From contig CM060698.1 in NCBI GenBank assembly GCA_030686995.1, positions 141,937,106 to 142,001,105 on the forward strand: a DNA stretch of 64,000 nucleotides, written 5' to 3'. Source of the stretch: Artemisia argyi (Eukaryota > Streptophyta > Magnoliopsida > Asterales > Asteraceae). How positions within the stretch are numbered: the first letter of the stretch is position 1; each line of letters starts with the position of its first letter. The notes under the pieces are model-generated. The model made no database searches. It was given only the letters and a program-made list of their open reading frames with translations, and had not been told where the DNA came from. Shown here piece after piece: positions 37,968 through 50,396 of the stretch. A program made the position numbers and the translations under genes.

Positions 37968-40900
37968 TTAAGGTTTATGTTGTGCGTAAATTGATGAGCG
38001 GACAGAATGGTGAGGAGGGACGGGTTTCCCATTCACGTGCACTTGCTCTGGAAAATCCACACGTATTGATCTAAACTGATAGTGCTGCAAGATATTATTT
38101 GCAAAATTTAATCATTAAAGGCGCCAAAGATTAGAAAACAGCTAATTTATGTTCAAGTACAACAGAAGGTGTTTATCTTTTGAGTAATGAAAGAACAAAC
38201 CTTTTCGTTCCATGAGAAATCGTTGTTACGGAAATTTGGATCCAACAGAGTGATCTGGTCCCCTTCTTTGATCTGTATAAAGAAGTGACTAAATGTTAGA
38301 AACAGTAAGTTCTTAAAAAATAATTGCTGCTTTTCATTTATCATATGGATGGAGATTCTCCTAAATCAACATACTTTTGCCTTTATGTTGTAAGAATAAG
38401 ATTCAAGATACTTACGGCATCACTGTTTATCCCGTATACTGTAAGGACAAAACACATTTGATTCGAATCACACACCAGATAATACCTGCAAGATTCAACC
38501 ATACTTTCAAAGTCCGATCATATACACAGCCACACAAAATATGGTAGTTACAACCCCTTAATTATTTATAAAACCATTTGGGTTTATTATTTAAACAGGT
38601 CATTTAAAATTGTTTAGCTAGAAAAAAAGGTCAAATCGCTGAACAGGTTGGAAAACCCCAGCCCGACCCACTTTGACCCATACCAAAAAAAGACAATTTC
38701 AAGACGGACCCATTTTGACCCATTAGCCAACCCGTCCATCTTGCCACCTCCAATCCCCACACTTGATACGGAATTTTAACAGAAGAGCATCAAACTAGAG
38801 TTACTTACAGGGGAGTAACATTGTCATGCTTCACGAAGAAAAGTACTTTTCCCACTATTGCAATTGTCTTGTTAAGCCCGTCCAACAGATTACCAACGGT
38901 GGCTCTTATGTAAGATGGGTTCACTAGAAACCAAAAAGAAAATACCAATATGAAACAATGTCATAACTCATAACACAAGAGACTGTGTCTATTACAACTG
39001 ATAGAATCAGGTAGCTTACATTTAACTTCAGTAAGAGATGATGTCAAGGATGCAAGTCGTTTAGCCTTAATTTGTCCCTAGAAAACAAATAGTATGATAT
39101 CAAATACTAGGGCTTTATGATCATAAGTTGATGTTCATATTTATTTGGGCCCAAAACCCAGAACAAACTGATTAAATACTATGCGATTATACTAATGGAG
39201 TGGTAAGTCCACATGATACCAATACATGACAAAAGATTCATGGAGGTGAAACAGAAACATGTGATATTTCAATCAATTTTTATCAAAATTAAGATTAAAT
39301 GAAAATAAATAACCTGACCACTTGTTCCATCCTTATAAAGAAATAGAAATTACCTTCAACTGCGTGTCTAACTTATCAAAAAGATTAATCATCTTTTGAA
39401 CTTCCTCGGCAGCATTAAGGCAAGGATCTTTTGATGCAGCTGCTTCAAATCCACTGAGTGCCCTCTCATAGTTCTCTAGATATGTATTTACCTTCATAGT
39501 GAAAAAAAGTTTTGGGAGTTGATAAACACATAAGAGAGATAATAGAAGGAAAAGCAATCATTAAAAAATAAATAATAAATAAAAATAAAATAAAATAAAA
39601 AGCCTGAGATAAGGTTGCTGAAGATGGCCTAAACAGAGAAACTTACAGTAGCACAGTTAAAGTATAGGTCTGGGTTTGACTTCATGCTCTCATCTTTCTC
39701 CTGTTACATCATGAAAAGCATAAGGTGGGATAAGATAAGTTTATATGATATCCACAAGAGAACGGATTTATGAGAAGATTTTTCCAACATACAGCATTTT
39801 GGTAGGCTTTCAGCGACTGCTGTAATTTGCTGTGATCCCATGCCCCCGTCACAAAGAAACACGTAAGACAAGCATTCCCGAGGTTGTCTGTCAGTAAAAT
39901 ACAAGGGTCAGACGATCATTTCTACCTAGAACCTATAGCTTATATTCTAAGTTTCTACCTATATAACTTATGACTCATGTGTGGGTTTCTAATAATTAGA
40001 CAGTAAATCTTACACCATGAATTTCCATCCTTGACATCTAACGCAATAGCTTCCTTTGCATGTTTTATGCTTTCAGCAACAATTTCCTCCTGATTATCCA
40101 CACCTATATGGATAATAAAAGGTCAAGAAACAGCTTAATGAGGGAACACTATTTGTTATGCACGAAATAATTTAGGAATCGTAAACAAAACAATATTTGT
40201 GATGATAAATAAGATTAAACAACTAAGTTAAACAAACACAGTTTCTTGCCTTGAGCCATCCGTCTTTCAAGCATTGATAATTGGCTTAGTATCCTTTTGT
40301 TTGGACCCTGTATAAGCCATTAAAATTATAAGTGTCGGAAGTTAAGCGAAGAATTAGTAAGTTTAAAGAGAGCAGAACTATATGTAAAAACCAACCTTGC
40401 TTAGAGCAAGGTTAAAGCAGTTCCTTGTTGCGGGCAGATCACCCTTTTTCCAGATACAATTTCCTAAGCATAGCCAAGCGTCTGCAAGAGATGGATTCAG
40501 CTTAACCTGTAAAAGCCAATAGTTGATTAAAACTTATGAAGTTTATCAAATTAGTCATTTTTACAATTCAAATACCATGATCCTTTTAACATACAGCTTT
40601 AGAAAGATGATCTTCTGCTTTTTTCGAATACTCGGGGAAGACATCTAATATCTTTCCTTTTAAGTATTCATATGTTGCACGCTGCGTAGGCAATTTCCTT
40701 TGTTCTGCACAGCATAATTGTAGTAAATTAATTCATACATTACTACAGCTCATTAACCATTCAGTTGAACATCAGTTAAGAGTTATTAAGGCTAGATCAT
40801 ATACGGGTTTGAGACTCAATTAACCCTGTTAGCTTGTTTGAAAATGAGTATATCAACCAAATACCAACCAAGGGCGCTGCACCTTGAAAACCCTATGGGT

Positions 40901-42574
40901 CTGCACCACGGTGCTCACACCCTCGGGCTCCCACACGCATTACAGCCGCATGACAGTCAGATGACAGATGAGACTCAGGACACAATCCACAGGCCATAGT
41001 GTGCGACTGCAAGTATTTGGGATGCCACTATGGTTAAAAGCATGTGGTCCTCATTTCTACCTGCGCATCTGTCATTTCCATACTTTCTCCATCCAAAGAA
41101 AAGTACGCTCCACACTTTTTCATTTTCATGAAACAGGGTCTTATTTTAAGATGACTGCGATGTATTTGATGTTTTCAACGTATACAATAAGCATTTAGTT
41201 AACTTGCACCTAACCATATGTAAAACTGTAGATAAGTATGTTTATAAACTTCCTCTAGACTTAAAGTGGCCAAGCATTATGGCCAGTAGATGCTATTTTC
41301 TTGCTACTATCTCAGTGATCTTATCGATCATGTCCACTGGAGCATTTTAGACCATGGCTAAGATACTCGTCGATTTCACAGTCCTGTAAAACTGAGATCT
41401 AATAATCATATATATCACTCGCAAGTCATAACGATCATGTCTACCCTTTCATCACTGCAAGTTTCAATTTGTATTTGTACTATAAAAAAATCCTTGTATT
41501 CCAAGGTGACTTTCCAACTCTTCAAATTTACTTTTGTCATCTTATCTAGTTTCATCAACGGCAAAATGCATACAACAGAAATAAACTTTTTCATTGATTA
41601 TGATTACAGCAACCAACTCTTACCTAATAGAATCCAATGTGTACTGCACAACAACCTAGTATAACACACAGGTTGCTAAAACTGATAAGTACCTAATACC
41701 CAGGTTCTACATGGCGTCGCTAAGGCATGAGGCGTGACCTCCACGTTACGAAATAGACCAAGGCATCGGCTCTAGGCGTGGCGTGAGGTGAGGCATGAAG
41801 GGGCAATGTGTGCCGCCTTTTTCAAACTGAACTCCAGTGAAGAAGGTTTTTTTGAAAGAAATGAAGAAGATTACACACACGGATAGTTTCAGAGTTTCTT
41901 GACTTTATTCCTTATGTATAACACTTTAGGTAAACTCGATATACATGAAGGGGCAATGCGTGAGACTTGGTCATGCCACCACGCCACGCCTCACACTATT
42001 TCTAACCTTAGTAACACTAACAAGTCAGTTGCTATTTGGGATAGAACGAGTGAGGTTGCTATAATCGAGAAAAATGGCAACATTAGTGGCACCAACTGCA
42101 AACAACATCTCGAGTAACTAACATTTTCAGCACTATAACATCAAACCCTAAGTAACAAACAACGAAATTCCTTAATAACCTCATTACGACAATATATTCA
42201 ACTAATCAGAAATTAACATTTTATAACCTAACTTAATCTCATTAATAAATAAGCACAAAATAATTTTAACCAAACACACACATAAACAATTGTTAAAAGG
42301 TGTTTGTACCAGGTGGGATTGAATCGAGGAGATTAAGAGCGATTTGAGACTGGGTTTGTAATTTAGTAATTTTGTCATTAGGGTTTGAAGGGAAATAAGT
42401 GTCTCGAATGTTGTACAGATCATCTGTTGCTTCTGTTGCTTTCTTCATTATATCTTCAGTTTCACCTTTGCTCACTTGATTCATTTCAACACCCATCATC
42501 GCACTGTTTGATTTATTATTTGGAAACTGGGAATTGGAGTGTTGTTTAAGTGAGTGTGAGGGCGATGTGTTCAC
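37968..42574 (-). CDS. TTC5-like tetratricopeptide protein with C-terminal OB fold
   Basis: Thirteen exons (minus): 42310-42574, 40595-40704, 40396-40506, 40250-40307, 40014-40103, 39793-39887, 39647-39700, 39354-39491, 39020-39077, 38809-38923, 38416-38485, 38201-38272 and 37968-38084. The phase is continuous and the protein is 450 aa. TPR-type helices run from about residue 100 to 300: KAEDHLSKAVKLNPSLADAW, LGNCIWKKGDLPATRNCFN, WYNLGNACLTCFF, NTYLENYERALSGFEAAASK. The C-terminal third (KAKRLASL to VNGKPVPPH) matches the OB-fold tail of TTC5/STRAP proteins. In animals these are p300 cofactors and tubulin-autoregulation factors; the plant role is not known to me. The exon 4 donor is GC (GCAAGA) rather than GT; phase requires it. 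The start is the first ATG of exon 1. Confidence 0.92.
40705..42309 (-). other. Large first intron of the TTC5-like gene
   Basis: 1.6-kb intron without a recognisable gene. A GC-richer patch (41715-41815 and 41940-41990) repeats CATGAAGGGGCAATG in direct orientation about 160 bp apart, likely a small mobile fragment. Confidence 0.5.
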
Positions 42575-43989
42575 TGTTGTTTGAGTCCAAAGTTTGCAAA
42601 TCCAGATTTCAAAGGTGTTTGGATTTTTTTGCTATTTTATATGGATTTGTTTATTTGGATTTACAGGCTTTATTGATTTGCTTACTAGCTTATTTGTTTA
42701 ATTTTTTGTAAGGTTTTTGCATATATATCTTTTCAAAAATGCATAATTGTATATATATTCAAAGTAGGCATAAAATCAATTGTATTATGTTTATAAAAAA
42801 TTTGTACAAAGGATATATATTCAATTATTATTCACTTTAGGAAGGATATATATGCAATTTTGCCTTTTTCAGTATTGCTTGTTTTAATATTTATGATTTT
42901 ATGAGTTTATTATGTAACAATAATTCATATAAGCCCAAAAGAGATAAAGTTATGATCAAATGAGAAAATATTTTAAAAAATAATAAGAAATGATCATATA
43001 CTAGAGATGTGTCTTTATTTTTTGATGTGCATTTTAATATGTTTTTTAGCTGAAAATTAAATGCATATAAATATATTAGATGTATTTCATCAAGTTAGTC
43101 AAATCATATTTATTTTCGTCCTCTGTGAGTCAAAGGTGTTACTAGTACTACTTTGCTTTGTCTTCACTTCAAAACTGCTTTAGAAATTAACTGAGATACA
43201 TTTATATCTGCTTTAGAAACTAACTGAGATACATTTATATGAATATAGATACATTTAATTTAAATAAACGCATCTCAAACATATGATACTAGTTATTTCT
43301 CATTTTAAGATTTTTTTTTTCCTCACTATCCTTTATCACTAGTCACAAGTCTTAAAATAAGTCAAAGTAATATTCAGAAACTAATAAACCCATAGACTAG
43401 CTTAAACAAACTCCCTCCATCACTTAGCTTAAGTTCCTCTTGTGTGTTTTAAACACGACACATTAGCACTTTGTTGGTTGACACTTAGAATGTGAATGAT
43501 AAATCTTATGGTTACTTAACGAACTATGAAAACTACTCGTTTACAATTTACCATATTATGAAGACTTAAGAGTTACATCTCATACACATAAAGGTTTTAC
43601 AAAAAGACACCTCGGGCGCACTTGACTCAATGAAACTAGCATCAACTTATTGCATCTCATTTTCACAATACTCCAAATTAGCAAGCTTACGGTCTAAACT
43701 TTTCTCTCTTTTTAACCAATTTGATTTTCATTTTGATGTTTTCTTATAGCTTTGAAGTGATTTTTTCCTTCTTAATTATTTATTTTTCTCTAGCTATAAT
43801 TTAATTTAATTTTTTGATATTAACTTGAGAGTTTAGATTCAGTTTTTTCATTTCATTTCAAGCTCTCATCTCTACTTCTTTTATATACCGATTTGATTTG
43901 ATTTTTTTTAATTATGTTTCTTCATATTTTGTTTCAACTCTTCTTTCAAATTTTCAATTATGGTGATTTGTCTTTATCTTTATCCATCT

Positions 43990-44039
<50 letters not shown>

Positions 44040-45163
44040 GTGAGGGTTAAGTTATTTATAAATGCTTTCAACAAATTTGGACGCATATGAGTCATCATTG
44101 TTGTAATTGAAGATTTGATTCAACTATATTAAAAAATATCTACCCTCAATGTAAAAAGTGAACTTTTAACAATGTACCAATTTGATATATAGCTTTACTT
44201 GTTCAATGTGAATTAAATCATACTTTTTCTCAAAAAGAACCACTAATATGTCTATGTTAACACGTATGTTCCTACTTTTGATTAGAAAAACATCTTATTT
44301 GTGAATTTACTTTATTTGCAAATATGTTAGGAGGATTGACTCAACTTTACAAGTTTAACCAAATATATATTTTAGATTATTATTCTTTACAATTATTGTG
44401 GATTTGCTTGAGCTCTGCATAAACAGAGCCTATAGTTTTCTTAGTTAAACCATATAATTAAACTTCTAACCTTTGATGACTAACTAATTAACTTCTCACC
44501 ATATAATTTTACCGTAATTAAACTTCTAGCCTTTGATGACTAACTAATTAACTTCTCACCATATAATTTTACCGACGTTTTATTTCAAGACTGTTATAAA
44601 CATAGATATTCACTAAATAACTAAGTTCAGGTAGTTAAAAGGATAAGTAAGTAATTGTGTTAAAAAAAAAGGATAAGTAATTGGGTGTTGCACCTTCTTG
44701 AACACGACACAAGATGATGCTTACCGAACCAAAGTACAACGAGCATCTGCGGCATTGTTAATCAGTCATGTCATCAAATATTATTTTCCATGTAAGCACG
44801 ATTATTACTTTTCTCACTTATTGATTTGATACAATCGGTTATATAATGGTTTTTACAGTTTTCGGTTCTTTAGTTCTCGACTTTTTCCAATTTCGAAACA
44901 AGCAAACCAATCTGGTTTTCGAGTTTGCGGTTTTCTTAATACTCTAGTTATGACCTAGTATATTTTATTCGAATCGTTAAAATGTAAAGTTAGCAATAAA
45001 AATCTTGCTAGAAAAAAACGGTTTATGTAAATCGTCACCTAAAGTTTAAGGTTTTGATTAAATACACATTCAAATTTAAAGATTTTAACTAAATAAACAT
45101 ATAAAAATATTGTAACAAAAGTTAAGGTGTTTAAACAAATGATCAAACAAAGTTAATGTAAAC

Positions 45164-45211
<48 letters not shown>

Positions 45212-45450
45212 GAGCATTTAAACTATTAGTTGACTCAAACTTATAGAAAAAAATCTTTTATAAAACGAAATGTCACCAATAAAAATTATTCTAATTAATT
45301 CTCTATCTTCTTTTTCAATTTTTATCTTCCTATAAAATACATTACACATTCTTTTGTGAAAAAACTCTATAAATTTTTTGTAAATTTGCATTGCTCATTA
45401 GTTTAACGTAAATGTTGCTAGAAGATCTTGTGAAATAGGTAATTAAAACT
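42575..45450. other. AT-rich intergenic region
   Basis: No gene is supported over about 2.9 kb. Contents: promoter side of the TTC5-like gene, poly(A) runs at 43996-44037 and 45169-45209, and a 60-bp tandem repeat at 44455-44574. Confidence 0.55.
44455..44574. repeat. 60-bp tandem duplication
   Basis: TAATTAAACTTCTAACCTTT through ATAATTTTACCG occurs twice head to tail with one A/G difference inside the unit and an exact 60-bp period. Non-coding. Confidence 0.9.
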
Positions 45451-45451
45451 T

Positions 45452-46245
45452 AGGGCCCATTTAGTTTATAGGTGGGGTTGAATTAGGATTTAAGTTTGGT
45501 TTAGTATTTGGAATTAGGGTAGGATTTGGATTTGGTGTAGAAAGATAAAATAATATAAAAAATAAATATGTTTTGAAATAATATGTTTTATAATATAATA
45601 AATCAAATAAAAATAATATTTCTACTACAAAGAAATAGAGAGAGAGATGGACTTCATTTAACCGGGCCCACATAATTTTACAAACCTAGGCACACTCATA
45701 AGATTTTTGAAAAACCACATATTTAGCATTCATACCCACCTTGCTCACATAATTTTGCTAACCGAACAAAGGTTTCTACTTTGAGTCCCTAATCCTAATC
45801 CAATCACCTCAAACCAAACAGACCCTTATTCACTTACATAACAACTAAGGAGGCGTTTGGTTGCCTACCTTGTATTGGCTTTATATGTGATGTCACATTA
45901 ATTATGCGTTTGATTGAAATTCCAAGGATTTAAAACAGGATTGAACCTCAAATAGTTGATGAGAGAGAAAACCGGGAAAGTAACATGACTTTGAGTTTAT
46001 TTCTCTTATAAGGTGGGGCCACCTTTTTTCCTAACCATTCATTTACACAAAAATAGTATAATATTACATCTACATATCCATTGCAGATTTTTTTCTAATT
46101 TTAATATATAAATAATATTTTATTTAAAATTTATTATAAAATATTTTTAAATAAATATAATTTTTCTTCTAAAACTACCCAAATCTAAATCCTATATCAA
46201 ATTCAAATCATAATCTAACCCCACTTATAAACCAAACGGACCCTA
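45452..46245. mobile_element. Nested TIR element(s), hAT-like
   Basis: The left end AGGGCCCATTTAGTTTATAG, continuing into GGTTGAATTAGGATTTAA, matches the reverse complement of the right end CCACTTATAAACCAAACGGA(CCCT). Internal ends AACCAAACAGACCCTTA (to 45828) and GGAGGCGTTTGGTTG (from 45850) point to a second element nested or adjoining. No transposase; target duplications unclear. Confidence 0.5.
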
Positions 46246-46248
46246 AAT

Positions 46249-46874
46249 ATTATCTTAACTGTGATCCTAAAGTACTAAACCATATCCAAAATATACCCGA
46301 TTAGAATTTTTCTCAAAATTAACCTATTTTTTCAAGTTTATTAAACAAAGAGTTAAAAGTGAATACGGATATATTTCGTCAAATGAAATACATATAAATA
46401 TAATATGTTAACATATTTCATTAACTCAATATCTAAGTACGTCTTTAGATTAGCTTGTTTTAAAAGAGCTATTGGCTTATGAATTCTATATCAAAGGCGG
46501 TTAAATGATCGCATGATTCTAACAAATAAGACGTATTCATTTTTTTATTTTTTTTTATTTTTTATTTTTAATCTACAATATCGACTTATTATATTAAATA
46601 ATAGATCAAAAGTTAAAGTATTCAAAAGTTAAAGCATTCTCAATCATAGTTTAATGAAAAGGTTTAAAACATATCTAAGCTTTTATTTTGTATTTTGTCC
46701 ATAGTTGATTCTTAAAGCAATGGATATGATAGTGCATAGTCGACGCTAAACCGACGTGGTATAGCGCTCCCGCCTCACCAACGGCCTCCTCCCATGCGCC
46801 ATTGAGATCGCATAGCACTTGAGCTAATGACGAGGAATTTTGAAAAAAATACTGTTGGCCCTTTAACGGTTTGT

Positions 46875-46911
<37 letters not shown>

Positions 46912-46936
46912 AAAGGTTGAATTTTTTTTAATTCCA

Positions 46937-46938
<2 letters not shown>
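46249..46938. other. AT-rich spacer
   Basis: No gene seen. A poly(T) tract is at 46877-46907, just before a (TA)n tract (46939-46986). Confidence 0.5.
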
Positions 46939-46986
<48 letters not shown>

Positions 46987-46989
<3 letters not shown>

Positions 46990-47979
46990 ACTACATATAA
47001 AGGAAAAATGGTCAATCTTGAAAAGTGGAAATCTTGAAAAAAATCTTATTAAAGGAAATTTTGAAATGTAATTAATACTCTTATTAAAACACCGCATTAC
47101 TTAAAAGTACAATGATTTATTCACATTGTACAACCAATTAAAAACATATATACCAAATTAAATACAACCAATTAATACAAATCACAAACCGGGTTGACCC
47201 GGGACGCTTCAAAGCCGACTGGTTGAACCGGTTTAATTTGACCCGTTTTCGACCCAACCTAGCAACTTGACCCGGTTTAAATCGACCAATTTTTCAACCG
47301 GAACGGTTCACCCGGTTGAACCACCTGGGTTGAACCGGGTTTCAAAACATTATGTTTAATTCCCAACTTGTGTAATCAAAATATCACTACAATTATCTGC
47401 CGCTAGGAGTGGCAATTCGGGTCGGGTTCGGGTTAACAGGTTAGCGGGTCTAGCATCCCAACCCGAACCTGAACCATTTAAATTATCAGGTTAACTATGT
47501 CAACCCGAACCTGTTTACACATAATCCGAACCTGATTTAACCCGTATATATACTTGGGTTAGCCGGTTAAATAGGATACACAAATTGAATATGTTAAACG
47601 GGTTTCGGGTTGACCCATTTAACACGTTTTATATACAAAAGTACGCACATACATGAGTTAAATAGGTTAAACGGGTTTGCGGGTCGACCCGTTTAACCCA
47701 TGTAACCTATATAATAAAATATAAATGGTTTTTACTTTATGTAAAAAAATCTTAAACAGGTTGACGGGTCGACCCGCTTAATTTATTTTCAACTCGAACC
47801 TGACCTATTTAATAAAGAGGTTAGTTGGGTCGACCCAAACCTGACCCGAAAGTTATTATAGACTTAACACGAACCTGTTAATTTGCGTGTCGGTTTCATG
47901 TCAGGTTTCGTGTCGAACAAAAATTGTCAACCCTATTTGCCGTTATAAATCCCGTTGCTATGCACGGGTACTCGTCTAA
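46987..47979 (+). mobile_element. 993-bp non-autonomous Helitron in a TA microsatellite
   Basis: Starts A|TCTACTACATATAAAGGAAA and ends CTCGTCTAA|T, with the subterminal hairpin CCCGTTGCTATGCACGGG 8 bases before CTAA. TA repeats lie on both sides (46939-46986, 47980-48003), so the host TA tract was split. The inside is non-coding: a CCGGGTTGAACC-type block (about 47190-47340) shared with the Helitron at 12091-12472, and a CGGGTCGGGTTCGGGTTAAC-like imperfect repeat (about 47405-47930). Confidence 0.85.
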
Positions 47980-48005
47980 TATATATATATATATATATAT
48001 ATATC

Positions 48006-48191
48006 TGTTGATACAAAAGTTGGGCGTTCCTGATTATGGGCTCTTGCTCTCGTACCAATTCGCTTCTTAGTACTTGTAACCTGCGCACTAAGAAAATAAA
48101 CAACACCGCTAGGCTTATCGTGAGATTGTCTCCCACGATTAGACTCCGGCGTGAGAGTAAGCAATCGATTTATGGTTCTCGTAAAGAGTTT

Positions 48192-48246
<55 letters not shown>
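48006..48246. repeat. Duplicated LTR terminus plus TA tract
   Basis: 48006-48193 repeats the first 188 bp of the LTR at 48247 almost exactly (TGTTGATACAAAAGTTGGGC onward) and is followed by (TA)n (48194-48245) and C. Both copies are preceded by TATATC, suggesting tandem duplication of a TA-plus-LTR-end unit. Confidence 0.8.
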
Positions 48247-48247
<1 letters not shown>

Positions 48248-48732
48248 GTTGATACAAAAGTTGGGCGTTCCTGATTATGGGCTCTTGCTCTCGTACCAAT
48301 TCGCTTCTTAGTACTTGTAACCTGCGCACTAAGAAAATAAACAACACCGCTAGGCTTATCGTGGGATTGTCTCCCATGATTAGACTCCGGCGTGAGAGTA
48401 AGTAATCGATTTAGGGTTCTCGTAAAGAGTTTAGGTTTGTGAATCGTACCTTGAATGAGAGTTATGTCATTCCTTATATAGGCTCAGAATCCTTGTAGGG
48501 TTCGTGCTCCTTACGTTTCGTACGCGTGGTACTTATCCGGGTTAAGGATATCTATTCCATAGATAGATGATCCTTATCTATACCGTGTATAGTTTAATTG
48601 GATTTGGGCTTACGTGAGCCTATTCCCATTATTGATGCGGCCCAAGTTATAATAGCCCACGCATGGTGGCTTTGGGCCTTAGTAATGTTTATTATTTGGG
48701 CTCGTGGCCCATATATAGACTATACGTCATCA
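48247..48732 (-). repeat. 3' LTR of the Tat-type gypsy element
   Basis: 486 bp. The plus strand starts TGTTGATACA and ends ACGTCATCA, so on the minus strand it begins TGATGACGT and ends TATCAACA. It is preceded on the minus strand by the G6A polypurine tract. The matching 5' LTR lies outside the window. Confidence 0.72.
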
Positions 48733-48734
48733 TG

Positions 48735-48741
48735 TCCCCCC
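48735..48741 (-). promoter_or_regulatory. Polypurine tract of the gypsy element
   Basis: Minus-strand GGGGGGA sits two bases before the LTR TG, the normal position for the plus-strand primer. Confidence 0.7.
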
Positions 48742-48972
48742 ATTCTAGTGAGCGCGGCTCGTAGCCGCGGATGCTAGACTAATCATAACAGCGGTAAGCG
48801 TAGCGGGAGATCATTGAAATATTGCCGCCCATTTTGGAGTGCAATGTACCTAGTCATAGATATTTCAAAGAAATGCCTCAAAAATCGGGGGTTGTGTTCA
48901 CGTGTCCCTCGTAAATCGGGAAAAAGTGCATGTACCGTTTCGGTTCTAGCCACACGTTTTTGTGAGTGGGAT

Positions 48973-49013
48973 CCACGTGGACGTCATCTAGGGTTTTTGA
49001 CCCTTTATATAAG
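48973..49013 (+). promoter_or_regulatory. Promoter of the antisense element gene (G-box, ACGTCA, TATA)
   Basis: CCACGTGG (48973-48980) is directly followed by ACGTCA (48981-48986), and TTTATATAAG lies at 49005-49013. The start codon follows 130 bp later. The promoter points away from the LTR, opposite to pol. Its structure resembles bZIP/ABA-type plant promoters; activity is inferred. Confidence 0.6.
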
Positions 49014-49144
49014 AGTTACCGCCCCCCTTGTAACAAAAACACAGTAAACACATACGCACCCTTGCACACTTCTTGAAAAGCGTATTTTTGCAAAGAAAGT
49101 AACCGTTTTATTAGGTAATTTTGTGTGCGTTTCTCAGTAAATTA

Positions 49145-50363
49145 ATGAAAATGGTTGCCCAATTAGAAGATTTTCGCTCTGCGATGACTGAGAATGATGT
49201 TACTCAGTTTACATCTGACTACTTCATTTCTCTGGATGTGCATCCAGAGGCTCCAGATGTTGACGCGTGTATAGCTGATTTCCCCGAAGGGAAGATAGGA
49301 TTATACACGCGATTTTTCGCGTACGCGAATTACCGCGTACCGATATCCATTTTCCTGAGCGATTTGCTCAACCACTATCGCCTCCACATCTCACAGCTGC
49401 ACTGTATAGGTGCGGCTAAGGTATCGAATTTTGAAGTAAACTGCCGTTTACTTGCGATAGAGCCGACCATCGCCTTGTTCCGCGTCTTCTACCACACAAC
49501 GTGGTCAAATGGATGGGTGTCCTTTGCGAAGCGCCCGGGGGCGCTTCAGTGCTATACTGAGAAAGTAGACTCCCTGAGGCATTGGAGGGAGCATTTTTTC
49601 TGGGTAGACGATGTGGTGTTTCCCTCGCCCTTTGAGTTTTATACTCAAGATACTTTGCCAAGGGCCTATAGGCTGACCGATGCGCAGACTCTTGATGCCA
49701 ACCGCATACCCATTAACCCTTATCCGGAGGACTTTTTGGTGCACATGGGGTTGAGTCGCAATTACTTCGGCGGTGTTGATGAGGTGCCAACCTTCATAGA
49801 TGAGGAAGGCCGGGGTGGGTGTTCGTCCCTTCTACTTCAAATATGTAAGTCTTTTAATATGCGCACATTTAGTAATTAATCCTTTCAGTTTTGCTGTTTG
49901 TTTATGTGCGCAGAGATGGATCTATTCGCTGTGGTGAAGCTGGAAAAGCCAAAGCAGGTGACTGTGGGAGTGCGCCCTCTGAGGGAGGGTGAGCAGCCAC
50001 TTCTAGAGGCAACCGAGGGTCGTTTGACAGTGCTGCCAGATGTTGACCCTGAATATACGCCGCCGCTCCAGGTAATGCCTGTTCAGAGCGTGGCGCCAGA
50101 TGTGGAGATGGCGCAGGAGGAGGAGGCGCACGCTGAATCATCGGACAACGTGGAAATCCTAAAGCCTGAGGAGGTGCTGAAGGAAGAGGTGGCGCAGAAT
50201 CTGAAGCGCAAAGGGGAGACTGGGAGCAGTGGCACTTCGAAGAGACGACGCCACCTTATTGGCGATGCGGAGTCCTCCGCGGAGGAAGATACATTCGGTC
50301 CTGGCACGGATAAGAAGGCTGCAGAGGCCTCTCCATTTCTGTAAGTATCTGCGTCTCCTATAT

Positions 50364-50396
<33 letters not shown>

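Noticed and set aside
40012..40016. Donor two bases earlier (TCATG|GTGT) in the TTC5-like exon 5
   Set aside because: It would create a stop at the junction; TCATGGT|GTAAGA restores SWYNLGN.
47405..47930. Possible gene in the GC-richer CGGGTCGGGTT block
   Set aside because: It is an imperfect non-coding repeat inside the Helitron; all frames have many stops.
49845..49850. GTAAGT at 49845 as the exon 1 donor of the antisense gene
   Set aside because: Using it puts a stop at the junction. The donor at 49815 restores the family-typical GREMDLF sequence and keeps the frame open.
49898..50141. Minus-strand frames overlapping the antisense gene exons
   Set aside because: Shadow frames of a GC-rich true exon; the plus-strand frame has splice continuity and family similarity.
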